From: Arachis hypogaea
Lineage: Eukaryota; Streptophyta; Magnoliopsida; Fabales; Fabaceae
Assembly: GCF_003086295.3 (NCBI RefSeq)
Contig: NC_092043.1
Span: forward strand, 45,350,884 to 45,414,883
Length of the DNA: 64,000 bases
Reading direction: 5' to 3'
The notes beneath the pieces were generated by a model. The model ran no database searches, was not told the DNA's origin, and worked only from the letters and a program-made list of their open reading frames with translations. Position numbers and translations under genes: made by a program. Position 1 is the first letter of the stretch. Every line of letters begins with the position of its first letter. Below, one piece after another: positions 1 to 12,591 of this stretch.

Positions 1-986
1 CTAGAGAATAAAAATCTTTTAGAACCTAAATTTGTTTAGAGATCAATTAAAAGTTAAAACGTCTGTTCTTTTTATTTTGATGTTCGCACTTGGTGCAATT
101 TTTATATTTGTTTCTTGATTATCTTCTTGAATTAATATTATTTGTTAAGTAATTATGCAGTATTTTTTGAATGTTTGAATTGGCTTATTTTTATTATTAA
201 GTTGCATACAATTCAAATTAATAATAAATAATAAGAGTATATAAAAATAGTCGACACCAATAATAATTATTATCATCGTTTTAAAAAATATACAGATAAA
301 TTATTGAATTCACTTATTTTTATTATTGGGATTCGAACCCAACAATTTCTTAAATAAGTAAACTAATAATTTGATCAATTCAAGTTGGTTATCTAACACT
401 TTCTTTTGTTAGTTAGAGCAGAACCAACAAGTTTTAGGCTTTCAGCCCAACTAGCTGCATCAGAAAGTGAGTTGAACTTTATGCCAACACCAAGCCACAC
501 AAAGCCCACTGTCAATGGTTCAAATTTGTCCAAACTAAACATGAAAGTTAACGGTTCATAACTCCAAGTCCAAAAAAAAAAAAAACGTTTCATAACTAAG
601 AGTAACTCCAATGAAATAATTTGAGTATCATTTTTTATATCTATAAAACTGAACGGATATAAAATTAAAACTTTTTCATAAATACAATATTTAAAGTGAG
701 ACTAGTATTAATAAAGAGAGACGATATCACTTTAAATAAAAGCCCATTAAATACTGCCACCAATATAATTTATTAAATAAAATAATTAAAAATAATATAA
801 AATTTAAATTAAACTTAGATTAAGTATAAAATTATAAATTTTATATTAAATTTTAAATTAATTTTTATGATATATAATTCTACAAATATTTATATAATAT
901 TTTGTGGGACTTAAAATAAAATTAAATTATAACCAAATATTAGAGATGCTTTAACAAATTAAACTAAAGGAAATTTATTTTGTATT
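1..986. other. A+T-rich intergenic DNA, no gene seen
   Basis: Mostly low-complexity A+T sequence with stops in all frames. A block at about 411-600 is less A+T-rich but shows no recognisable protein on either strand. Positions 976-986 are the left flanking direct repeat of the element that follows. Confidence 0.6.
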
Positions 987-1453
987 ATGGGTGTTCATGT
1001 TAAGTAGATTCGAATTTAACCCTTAAAAAGGTATTGGGTATATTTTGATCGGACTTCGAAAGTGATCCAAATTAAATCTTGTTAAACCGGATCAATTCGA
1101 TATAAAATTAGTATATATAAATTTGTAAATTTTATATATTAAATTAAAGTAATAAAATTTTATTTTTAAAAATTAAATTTAACAAATATTATATCATGTT
1201 TATATCAAAATAAATAATTTTAAAATAAAAATAATATCGTATAATATAAAAAAATAATTAAAATATAAAAAATATAATATAACATTATTAATTTTACTCT
1301 AAATTATATATATATTTTAATTGTAAAAAATAACTCCAAAGCTAGTGATTCGAAATATAATCCAAATTCAATGCAAAAATAACAAATTCAAACCTAGCAA
1401 AATATATTTTGAATTCGCGTGGGATTTAAAGTCGGACCAATCTTCAACACCCC
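987..1453. mobile_element. Small non-autonomous TIR element (MITE-like)
   Basis: The 467-bp segment begins ATGGGTGTTCATG and ends CTTCAACACCCC, so short inverted termini of the GGGTGTT type are visible. It is flanked by a perfect 11-bp direct repeat, TATTTTGTATT, at 976-986 and 1454-1464. The interior is A+T-rich and noncoding. GGGTGTT-like termini are common in plant hAT-type MITEs, which normally make 8-bp duplications. The 11-bp repeat therefore leaves the superfamily open. Confidence 0.6.
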
Positions 1454-1464
1454 TATTTTGTATT

Positions 1465-2016
1465 TATTAAAAGAAAAAATTTAAAATCTTTTATTAATAA
1501 TAAGTTGATCATATGCTTATGTTAACTAAATTGTATGTCAAAATAAGTAATTAGTATAAAATATATATTAAAATATAAATACATATTTAAAATAAATTAA
1601 ACTACACATATATTTTTATACAAATAGGTGGGTGGCTTTTATATATATATATATATATGTTAATTTCAGACTTTATGAGTGTTTCCCCAAAAAAGACGTT
1701 CAGTGTTTCAGTGCTTACAGCTACAGAGATACCTTCCCTCAAAATGTGGCTTTCTCATGTTAGGATTTCTTCGCTTCCTTCACAGTACAAAACACCTTCA
1801 AATGCTGAATGAATAACAAGAGCCTTCAACATCAATGCTCCAATAACAGCTTTGGAGCTTTGTCTCTTTTTGTTTTAGATCTGATCCTTTGCTCTTTATC
1901 AAATGAATGTGTTGTTGTAGTGTACTATACAAGTGATTGATGAAGTAAGTTATTGCTTTGTGCATATAAGGTGTTTGTGTTTTGGTCTGTTTGAGAGCTC
2001 AAGTGCTTTTATAGTT
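1465..2016 (+). promoter_or_regulatory. CSLC promoter and 5' leader
   Basis: A (TA)n tract at about 1639-1658 lies roughly 360 bp upstream of the chosen start codon and may include the TATA element. From about 1680 the sequence becomes less A+T-rich and pyrimidine-rich, as expected of a plant 5' leader. The leader holds upstream ATGs: one opens a 22-codon reading frame at 1744-1812, and another at 1933 is in frame with the CSLC start. The transcription start is not determinable from sequence alone. Confidence 0.45.
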
Positions 2017-5000
2017 ATGGCTCCAAGATTGGATTTTCCCAATTGGTGGAGTAAGGACACACATGATAAAGGAACAACAACAACACCAGTGGTGGTGAAA
2101 ATTGAGAATCCCACTTTCTCTGTTGTGAAGATTAATGGTGCAGATGCTGCATTCCGGCCGGTGGAGAAGAGCCGCGGCAAGAATGCGAAACAAGTCACAT
2201 GGGTTCTGCTTCTCAAGGCTCACCGTGCCGTCGGCTGCATTGCTTGGCTTGCCAGTGTAATGTGGACATTGCTTGGAGCCATCAAGAAAAGGATAGTTCA
2301 TGGACAGGGTGTTGCTATGGAGGGCGAGAGTGACAAGTTGGAGAGAGGGAAGTTGTTGTTTAGAGTCATTAGAGTGTTCTTGGTGGTTTCATTGGCTGTT
2401 CTTGCATTTGAAATTGTTGCTTATCTTCAAGGATGGCAATTCAGGAACCCAAATTTGCATATTCTTCCGAATGCCTTGGATTTCGAGGGGTTACTCCACA
2501 TGGCGTATGTTGGTTGGCTGAGGTTTCGTGTTGAATACATCGCGCCGCCTGTACAAGTACTCTCGAAGTTCTGTGTTGTTTTGTTTCTTATCCAATCCCT
2601 GGATCGTATGGTTCTTTGCATGGGATGCTTTTGGATTAGATACAAGAAGGTTAAGCCAAGGTTTGCTGGGGATCCCTTCAAGGTTGATGATATTGAAGGA
2701 TCTGCAAGCCATTACCCCATGGTTCTGATTCAGATTCCAATGTGTAATGAGAGAGAGGTATGACACCATGTTTGCTTCACTCTATTTGAAGCTTATTTGT
2801 TGACTAAAGTTTTTATTACTTATGCTAGCAGAAAACTAATCCTTCCATTCCCTTATATTAATTTGGCTATCAGATACATTGATCAAATGATGCACTAAAT
2901 TTTCATAGTGACAGATAAAAGATAACAGAGAGAATACTAATTTTAGCTACTTTTTGTCTGGAAGTTTGACAATCATAAGAAGATACAAGATTCAGATTAC
3001 CTTTTATGCATTGTCTTGAAAATTAGAAAATTGCTCATGAAATAACAAAAAAACAAATAAATAAATAACGAAGTAGAAAAGAAGGAGGATGTACATTATA
3101 TGTTAAAATTTCTCATATAGAAGTTAGGAATTGTATGCCACCTTCTAGAACTGAAAGCATTGATGTTTTCCTGCAGTGATAAAGCTTGATGAACAATATT
3201 GGGTAATGAGTTTCCTACTTTTGATTTCTGTAATGCACAGCAAGTTTGAATAGATAATATTAAGATTTTGCCTTGACTACAACTGGAGGAGTTTCCACAA
3301 GAAGTTTTAAACAATTGTTCACAAACTTGAAATTTCAATGGATGAAAATTTGTTTTATCAGCTTTGTCTGCACTGGCTTTATGCAGGTGTATGAGCAGTC
3401 TATTTCAGCAGTCTGCCAAATCGATTGGCCTAGGGATTGTTTACTGATTCAAGTACTCGATGATTCTGATGATGAGAGCATACAGTGCTTAATTAAGACC
3501 GAGGTCTCCAAATGGAGTCGAAAGGGAGTCAACATAATCTATAGGCATCGGTTAAACAGGACTGGATATAAAGCTGGGAATCTCAAATCTGCAATGAGCT
3601 GTGACTATGTGAAAGGCTACGAGTTTGTTGCAATTTTCGATGCAGACTTTCAACCAAATCCTGATTTTCTTAAACAAACTGTGCCACATTTCAAGGTTAA
3701 GAGAAGAGAATGAATCAGGCTCAGTAACAAATTAATGAATATTGCTAAAAGCATGCTTTATATATGTTAGTATCTCTATATGCTTTCTGTTGCAGGACAA
3801 TCCTGAACTAGGTTTGGTCCAAGCTAGATGGTCTTTTGTGAACAAGGATGAGAACTTGTTGACTCGTCTCCAAAACATTAACTTATGCTTCCACTTCGAG
3901 GTAGAACAACAGGTCAATGGACTATTTCTCAATTTTTTTGGTTTTAATGGAACTGCTGGTGTTTGGAGGATCAAAGCCCTTGAAGAATCTGGAGGCTGGC
4001 TTGAGAGGACAACGGTAGAAGATATGGACATTGCGGTCCGAGCTCATCTCAATGGATGGAAGTTTATCTTCCTAAATGATGTTAAGGTGATTAGAAATGA
4101 GTTATTTATTCATCACTATCTATTCATAGTGTACTAGTAGAGTAATATTATTAGTTTACCTTTCAAACTGTGCAATTTGACGCACCGAAACTATCAAATA
4201 GCGCAAAAGGACTTTTATTAACTGTCCTTCCGTACTTACCATTCATATGATGCATTTTATTGACAACATTTTCCTTTATTAGATGAGTAATTTTGGAAGA
4301 AAAATTAACCAATGGCCTTTTTGTCATCAGTTAATAACTCAGCGTGTCTAATTGCACATAAACAGTTTTATGATCTGCAGGGAGTTAAAACCATAATTTT
4401 TCGACTCAGGTCTCTGACACACTTGAGTTTCCTCAAATTTACAAATTTTCAGGTGCTTTGTGAAGTTCCTGAGTCATATGAAGCTTATAGGAAGCAGCAA
4501 CACCGTTGGCATTCAGGTCCTATGCAACTTTTTAGATTGTGCCTCCCTGCAATTGTTAGATCTAAGGTATGTCAGATACTCAGCTTGATGCAATAAATAG
4601 AATAGTGGTGAAGAGAAATAAAAGAAACTTTCAAGTATTGCTTATATTTTGCACTATCTAATAGGGGCCTTAAAATCTTCTATAACTGCAGGTGTCAACA
4701 TGGAAGAAAGCAAACTTAATACTCCTCTTTTTTCTTTTAAGGAAACTAATTCTTCCCCTTTATTCCTTCACCCTGTTCTGTATAATTCTTCCTTTAACCA
4801 TGTTCGTGCCTGAGGCTGAGCTTCCGTTGTGGGTGATTTGCTATGTGCCGGTTTTCATGTCATTCCTTAACATCCTCCCTGCCCCAAAATCTTTTCCTTT
4901 TATTGTTCCTTACCTTCTTTTTGAAAACACCATGTCCGTCACCAAATTCAATGCAATGGTATCTGGACTCTTCCAATTAGAGAGCTCTTATGAATGGATT

Positions 5001-5336
5001 GTGACAAAGAAGGCCGGAAGGTCATCTGATTCTGATTTGTTGGCAGCCGAACAAAGGGAAGCCAAGTCGATAGAGCATCAAAAGATCCATAAAGGAGCTT
5101 CTGAGAGCGAACTTGTTGAGTTACACCACTTTAAGGAACAAAAAGAATATGCTCCAACACCTATCAAGAAAGCTAATAAAATTTACAAGAAAGAGTTGAC
5201 TTTGGCATTCCTCCTCCTCACTGCTTCTGTCCGGAGTCTATTATCAGCACAAGGAGTTCACTTCTACTTTCTGCTTTTCCAAGGGGTGACCTTCCTCCTA
5301 GTCGGTCTCGACTTGATTGGAGAGCAAATGAGCTAG
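2017..5336 (+). CDS. Cellulose synthase-like C (xyloglucan glucan synthase), CSLC4/12 group
   Basis: CSLC proteins are Golgi multipass GT2 enzymes that make the beta-1,4-glucan backbone of xyloglucan. Five exons join in phase at GT-AG sites: 2017-2757, 3387-3695, 3796-4086, 4453-4566 and 4692-5336, giving 699 aa, the usual CSLC length. Catalytic motifs are present: DDSDD (272-276), DAD (332-334), VEDMD ending the third Asp (about 426) and QQHRW (462-466). Hydrophobic segments lie on both sides of the catalytic domain, and the protein ends [10 protein letters not shown] as CSLC proteins do. The start at 2017 ([11 protein letters not shown]) matches the family N-terminus. An in-frame ATG at 1933 would add 28 unconserved residues. 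The N-terminal PVVVKIENP motif points to the CSLC12/CSLC4 subgroup rather than CSLC5, 6 or 8, but paralogue assignment is less certain than family. The gene appears intact. Confidence 0.95.
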
Positions 5337-6457
5337 TTTTCATTTTCAATGCAGCTGAGAAGAGAGTGTGAAAACAACGTTCCGGATTTATTGATCAAGT
5401 TGCTATCAAGCAGCAAAATGAGCAATGCAGTAAGGGAAAGTACAATCTGTGTTTTTTTTTTGTTTTTTTTTGTTTTTTTACCATAGGATTTCTTTGTTGT
5501 TCAACTATATCCATTTTCTTTTTCACATTGATTGATTCCAAGTATTCAATGTAAAATCTTCAGTTTTTTTCATTGTGTTCTTGAGTTGTATTTGGAATTG
5601 GGAGTTATGATTTGAGTTTTCTTGTTTTACCACTCCACATGTCTTAGTGGAGTGCATCTTCATTGATAGTTGATTCATAGATTCATAGGTGCCTTCTTGG
5701 TAAAAGGGGTATGCAAAGCAACAAATCTTTCTGTAAATTCATTGTTATCTAATGTACTCAATAATTTTTATTCTGTCAACCCTTTTCTCCAACTTATGCT
5801 TGTGTTTTATGGGTGAGCATCAAGATATTCCTGGTTGGAGACGAGTTAAATATATGGGGAAAATATTTCTTGACCATCTATATCATTTTACTCTGCTGAC
5901 ACTCTTACCACTTCTAGCATCATATACATTGTGTCGGCAGAAAAAGTAAACATACAAGCTTGATAATTTTGTTTTGAATCTTCTGATGTGGTCCCTCTAG
6001 CAGATCCAAGTATGTTCATAGAATCTCAGTGAGCTGTACCTAACCCAATGAATTTAAGTAGAGGGGTAGTTTTGGATGAGCACCATTAATATAGCAGGCA
6101 AGGCATGTTGCTGATTGTGCTTGATGCCACAGTTTACTGCAACATTGTACGGAATAGGCCCATTTGTTTTAATGTCTGTGCTGGTCATATGATATTGTAT
6201 TGCCTCTAAAGTGGATGTTAAAGAATGACATTAAGGTCTGATATGTCATGTTGAAGAGACTATGTAGTTCAAATGCATGGAGAATATTGCACTTGAGGCT
6301 TGGCACAGATAGAGGATTTGTATGCCTCTCATCAAGCTGCATTCAGGATCGATTCTTAGCAATAACTGAGTATAGTGTGTGTGAGCGAGTATGTCCAAAA
6401 AAAAATGCATGGAGAATATTCAATTATTGGACACTCATTAATTTATGCGGATATTTT

Positions 6458-6459
<2 letters not shown>
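5337..6459 (+). other. CSLC 3' untranslated region and downstream flank
   Basis: The first several hundred bases are T-rich (long T runs at about 5450-5480) and probably contain the 3' UTR and poly(A) site. No canonical AATAAA stands out. Short open stretches at 5752-5949 and 6248-6529 have no recognisable product. An 18-bp direct repeat (about 6275-6292 and 6404-6421) lies at the end. Confidence 0.5.

Positions 6460-6504
<45 letters not shown>
6460..6504. repeat. (TA)n microsatellite
   Basis: About 22 uninterrupted AT dinucleotides. Likely length-variable. Confidence 0.95.
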
Positions 6505-6507
<3 letters not shown>

Positions 6508-9464
6508 AAAAAAATTAGATGCTAACTAAGAAAATATAATTTACATTACGATTTTTTATCTGTTTATTTTTTTTATCATATTGAAATGTATAAATTAATT
6601 ACCGTATCGAAACAAATAATTAATAGACATTAGCTAGTTTTTATTAATCTATGTCTTTATTTGTCAAAATCAATAATAATAAAAATATTCTATTAATTAA
6701 TATAGTATTTTGTACTTTAAAAGGTTTGAATTTAAGTTTAAAAAAGGAATTTATATACCAAACTATTCTTATATTCTTAATTTGTATACTTATTATAATT
6801 TTAGTTATGATTAAATAAAAATATAATGACCATTTAGAAAAATGTTACCGTTATAAAATTTGATGCGAGTTTAATATCTATAATTGACTAGTCCAAGGAT
6901 CATTTTTTCACATAAATCATAAATGAGTCAACAATAATATAACATAATCTCAATTTCTGTTTTTTTTTTCAGCGATAGCATAAGAATATACTAGGAAGAA
7001 AAATAACACTACATCAATAATACATATTTATACTATTTATTAACTTTTTTAACAGAAAAAAATGAAAAATTCTCAATCTAAGCCATATTCCTCATATATA
7101 TACTTCACTTAAATGATGTCTATTTATAGACTTAAATATGTATAAATTTCTTAATCAAAAAAATATTCTTAATCAACTCCAACTAATATCTCTATAAGAT
7201 TTTAGTATTATTACAAGTTGGCAACTTGCATCATCTGCTAGTAGTTTGGATGATTCACTTGTAATAACATAAAAGTTCTTAATTTCAATTAATTTTACTT
7301 TTGTTTCTTTATATTTTTAGATTCTTTAAGTTGTATATACTTGAATCAAGTCAAAGTTTTTAACTCATTTTAAAGAATCTTGAATATACCAAAGATTTTA
7401 ATTCGACTTGAATTTTTTAACAATAATTGATAAGCGTAGTTTAATTTTTAATACTTAATAGAATATATTTTATTAATCTAATGATTAATTAAATTACAAT
7501 ATAATCCATAATAAACATCATTTATCAAATTTTACCTAGCCAAAGATTGTGAGGGGGTTTTTATTTTTTGTATTGTCGTACAAATAGTGTTTTTTTAATT
7601 ATGTGAAAATTTAATATATTTTTATTTTGTATGGATATTATAGATTTGAGAATTAGATTTATAATTTTTATTCTTTTTTTAAACAGTTTACAAATCTGAG
7701 GGTTAAATTTGTATTTTTAACATTGAAAATTTTTTTGATCAATTAAATCGTACCTTCAATTTGGATTTTCTATTTTTTTTAATCCAAAACTGATCCTCAG
7801 TTTTTTAGCTCACCTAAAATCTGATCCTCAGTTTTCTACTCCAACTCAAATTTAAACTTTCCATTTATAATTTGTAATTAAAAATAAATTGTCTCTATAT
7901 CCATAAAAAATATATCAACCTTTTTTTTTTGTTATATAACTATATCAACTTTTTATAACTATACATAATACACTCTTTCAATCTATTAAAAAAAAAAATA
8001 GCCGATTGTGAGGCTCCATTGGTGACACAAGTCCCAAAGATTTCTTAAGACAACAATGGAAGGTAATGTTTTTGTAGTTTCTGAAGAACTAGAAAACACG
8101 TGTTTCATGCAAGGACAACGACATAACGTGTGGTCCGGGAAAAACCAAACTTTTAATTTCCAAAAATAAAATACTGTGGAGAGATGTTTTAATGTAAAAT
8201 TAATAATTGAGAAATAATAGATAATTTAATTAAATATAGTAAATTATTTAATAATTTTTAATTATTAATTTTATATAAAAATAATTGTATATAAATTAAA
8301 AAATTACATTAGTATTATAATAAAAAATATATTAAAAAATTAGTATAATTTATTATTTTTAATTTATAATTAGTCAATAATATCAAAAAATATGGCCAGT
8401 AATATTAGAGATGTCGAAATTATAATTACATAAATTTATCAATTAGATGACGTATTAAGTATCAATTTGCACTATCAATTGATACTATTTATTTTAGTAA
8501 AAATTCAGATACAATCAATTTCATATGAAATTAATAATTAATAGTTATTAAATAATTTAAATAATTTGATTAAATTTTCATAGCTCTTAGACTTCAGTTA
8601 TCAATTTCACATAAAATTAACCTGAGTAAAACAAATACTTAATAGATGTTAGCCAAATATCTGTTAATCTATATCTTTATTGGTCAAATCAATAATAATA
8701 TCAACCAATATGCTATTAATTAATATAATAAGTATTTTATACTAAAAAGGCTCTGAAGTTAAGTTTTAAAAAGGAATTTATATACCAACTATTCTTATAT
8801 TTTTATTAAAAAAATTCAACAACAAATATAATTAATAATTAATAACTACAATATTTTATGACCAAATATATAGAAAAAATATTTGATATAAAATATATTC
8901 TAATAAAAATTCTATTTTATCCTCCTTATTATAAATTATAAAAAATTGTTCTTTTTCTCTTATTTATCTTTCTTTCCTTCAATCTTTATTTAAAATTTTT
9001 TAACTCTTTCTGCTCTCCTTCTTTATTTTCTTTCTGCTTCTCCTCTTTTTTCTACTCTCTTCCTCCTTTCCATTAGTAAAAAATGTTAAAACTTCATATA
9101 TATATAAGGACGGTTTTAAGTATAGAGGTGTAAGTGTCTTTACTATAATTTAAAATTTTTTTGAGTAGTATATGATAATAATATTTATTTGTTCCCATTA
9201 GAGTATTAAATTTGACCTCAAAATAATTTTTTATTCAATTTTTATATTTAATCGTCAATTTAAAAATTTTTATATTCAAGTATTATTTGTAGTCATTTTT
9301 GGCCTGTATATTGAAATTTTGATTTTGCTGTGTATATTTTTGTGATCTAAAAAATCTTTTATATGTATTTTTGTCTAATTACTCAAAAAAAGAAAATACG
9401 CTTTCTAACTATGGAATGGATCAAAAAATAAGGACTTAAATAGACAATTAGGCTATATTTATTT
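6505..9464. other. A+T-rich intergenic DNA with a diverged internal duplication
   Basis: No gene seen. Segments 6608-6790 and 8631-8810 are diverged direct copies sharing blocks such as GGAATTTATATACCAA. The stretch at 8000-8150 is less A+T-rich but codes for nothing recognisable. Confidence 0.55.
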
Positions 9465-9686
9465 ATAGTTATAGGATATTAAAATAAAAATACATAAATA
9501 CAAAATTATATTTGACATATAAAATATGAATAAAGATAATATTTTTAAAAATATTGAATTAAAAAAGACATAAAAATAGTTATAGGATATTAAAATAAAA
9601 ATACATAAATACAAAATTATATTTGACATATAAAATATGAATAAAAATAATATTTTTAAAAATATTGAATTAAAAAAGACATAAAA
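9465..9686. repeat. 111-bp tandem duplication
   Basis: Two nearly identical 111-bp units (9465-9575 and 9576-9686), both starting ATAGTTATAGGATATT and differing at very few bases, so the duplication is recent. Confidence 0.9.
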
Positions 9687-11987
9687 GTATTAATAAAAGA
9701 CATATTTTTCTCTCCATGAATTTCTTTCTATAGTCATAGTTAGAATTTGAATCCGGATACACTCTCTAGCAAAGCATACACAAACACCACTGGACCAAGC
9801 CTTGCAATGCGCGAGCAGAACTTGTTGGAATCAGAGAAAATGTCAAGGGTGGCAAATGAGTCCAACCATGTTGGGATGATCCATTTAGTTTATAAAAAAA
9901 AAAGTGGATCAAGCTTGAAAATTGAGACTCCAAAAAACAAAATGCTTGCCAAACTCACCTTGCTTTTCTGTAGACTTTGGTGGGGTAGTGAAATTTTGTC
10001 TTTTTGTATTTATTTTAATATAAAAGAGGAAAAAATTAAATATTTTTATATTTTAAATTTATTTTTTTAAAGTTATAAATTATATCAGGTATTTTTTATA
10101 GTTAATTATTTATTAAGTTTTTTTCTCTAATTAACTTTATAATTATTTTTCACTTTTCAAAAGTAAAACAAATTTTATTGTGGCTAGCCTGCCATCCTAC
10201 CAAAAAAATGAGGTGGGTAGAATTTTTAGACCATTAGTTTTTTTTTTCCCTAAATAATGCTTTCTTGGGACAAACAACATAAAATCTAAAACCAAACTCA
10301 ATTCTTTCTTGCAACAAAATAACTCCAAATTCTATGAAATTCATACCATAATATCAATTAGTTGACACAATTACTACTCTCAATTTAATTTCATAGAAAA
10401 ATAAAATCAACTAGTCTCTTCAAAGTTAAATTGTCTTTTATTATGATTGTTCAATATGGAAAAAGCTTCAGAATATACTAATTAGTATCCTTCAATTAAG
10501 TTAGTTAATTCTCCATTCTAAGTTAGATATTGTCATGGCAATTACGTTGGGACTCTGAGAATAAATTACATTTTCTTATATATTATCTCATAAGAAACTA
10601 ATTGTACACGTATGTAATACATCAAATAATTTTTTAAACATTTTAGTGAATATAGAGTATTATATTATTCAAACTAAACTCTAAATAACTAACTTATTAA
10701 ATCATTTTCATTTTTATAAGATTGTAAAATTTTAAAAGTATTTGCATAATTTTAAAATATATTTAATGCGTATTTCAAAAATTTATCATCCAAACTTTAA
10801 TATGTATTGAATTGAGTAAATATAAAATTATTTTGTGTTAAAAATATACAAATAAAATAAACATATTGTATATATCATTTGAGCCCTAGTTTATCGACAA
10901 TTATTCATTGAGGAAGTATAGGGAGCCAATAAAATATTTGTACAATGTGTAGTGTGTACAATGAAAATTTAGGAATGTCCAATTCAGTACTAGAGATATA
11001 ATCATTAGGGTATGTGTGGTTCAAGTATTACTTTGTTACAAAGATTTCATTCTCATGAGAATCACATATACTCAAGGAAAAGGTGGGAATTGAAATGATG
11101 GTATTTTGATTTTTTGGAATCAAACTTACTTGAAAATAATTTTTTAAACTTTGAACCAAATATGAACATATAATATTTTCATCTTAAAATTCTTAGGAAT
11201 TGTTTATAATTTTTCCAACCACACACACTCTCAGTGTTACCTTTTTCCATCAGCTTAAGCTTTTGGGAGGAGTGATTTCATGACATGATATCAAAATTTT
11301 AAATTTTAAAGAGTTCGATTCTTGGTAAACCCCAAAATTAGCTTAAATTTTTGGGATAAGTGGTTTTATGACATGAGATATTTATTATCCATAATATGCG
11401 GATAGTTATTCTGAATAATATAAGTGATGTTCATTTTTTAACTCATATTAGACCAAATAAATAATTTATTATATATATTATATAAATATTTAATTGATTC
11501 TCTAACAGGACTTTCATCGAGGAACTCTTGTATATTTATATGAGAGATTCTGGTGCGGCTAAGATTTTTATGATCACCGTGCCTATGTTAAGTTGTTGAC
11601 CATTGAAAATCCAACACATAAAATACTCTTATAGGGAGGGAACCTAAGATTAAATTTTGCTATGTATTTGATTTGAGGAATTTGGAGTTTGGACCACACT
11701 AAGCGTGTAGAAACATTGATATTTTAAAAATTAATTTAAAAAAATTTAAAAAATTAATTATAATATAAATTATTTTTTTATTTTTAATTTTAAATTTTAA
11801 AAAATTAAAACAATAAGAGATTATTTTTTTAATAAATTGTTTTTCAAATAGTTGACTTGAATTAATTTTATTTTTAATTAATTTCTTAACAAAATTCATT
11901 AATTTAATAGAAATAATACTCATATTTTACATTGTAATATTTATAACTTTTTTAGTTTATTTATTTTATATTGTAAAGATATATATT
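9687..11987. other. Intergenic DNA, no gene seen
   Basis: A+T-rich. The stretch 9730-9900 is of more normal composition, but the frame there matches no known family. Positions 11919-11985 resemble 18395-18460, the sequence upstream of the live TAT gene (see findings). Confidence 0.5.
11252..11380. repeat. Pair of LTR-end-like motifs
   Basis: Two copies, 88 bp apart (about 11252-11290 and 11340-11380), of a motif of the form AGCTTAA..TTTTGGGA..AGTG..TTTCATGACATGA. In plants this kind of sequence often sits at the end of LTR elements next to a tRNA-Met primer site. Here the following primer site is too degenerate to be sure. Probably a retroelement remnant. Confidence 0.35.
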
Positions 11988-12591
11988 ACAAGTCTGTTAA
12001 TTCTTCTTGCCAATTTTTTGCTTTTTTATTTTTCTTACTCAAAAACTATCGGTTTGAATTGACTTTTAAGAAAATATTTTTTTTTATATTTAAAAAAAAT
12101 TATTTTATATTTGTATAATTTTTTAAAAAGGGTTTTTAAATATTAAAAATATTTTTTGTTTTTATTTTTCTAAAAATAAAATATTGTTAATTTTTTAAAA
12201 AATAAATAATCTATTTTTTTAATAAAAGTACTCTTAAAAAAAGACATGTAAATAGATTTTAAATTGAATAAGTATTTTATTAAAAAAAATACTTTTTTCA
12301 CTAAAAAGACCGATCTAAACTAGCACATAATATTTGACTACACAATTTAGTCAAAGATATTATATTATTTAATAATTATCAACTATTAATTCTAAGTAAA
12401 GACAATATTAGTGAGTTTTTACCTATTTTTTGTTAGACAGAAAGTCATGTACAATCATTTTTATATGTGAAGTTAATAATGAATAACTATTAAATAATAA
12501 TTTAGTCAAATATATTAAATTATTTGACTTATCTTAATTATCAACAACTGGCAGTGAATTTTCACTTTTTATGTTATGTATTGTAATTTAG

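Noticed and set aside
325..345. tRNA T-arm-like GGATTCGAACCC
   Set aside because: No acceptor stem, D-arm or anticodon arm could be folded around it; at best a tRNA-derived repeat remnant.
1933..2016. N-terminal extension of CSLC from an upstream in-frame ATG
   Set aside because: The added 28 residues do not resemble CSLC N-termini; the family starts at the MAPRLDF-like position.
5752..5949. 65-codon open frame downstream of CSLC
   Set aside because: No family resemblance; likely 3' UTR or flank.
6248..6529. 93-codon open frame
   Set aside because: Its end is translated (TA)n microsatellite and the rest matches nothing.
8000..8150. Possible exon in a less A+T-rich stretch
   Set aside because: No frame gives a recognisable peptide and splice sites are not convincing.
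9747..10070. 107-codon open frame
   Set aside because: No known motif, and the C-terminal half is low-complexity A+T DNA. Considered as a missing TAT exon 1 for copy A and excluded: no similarity.
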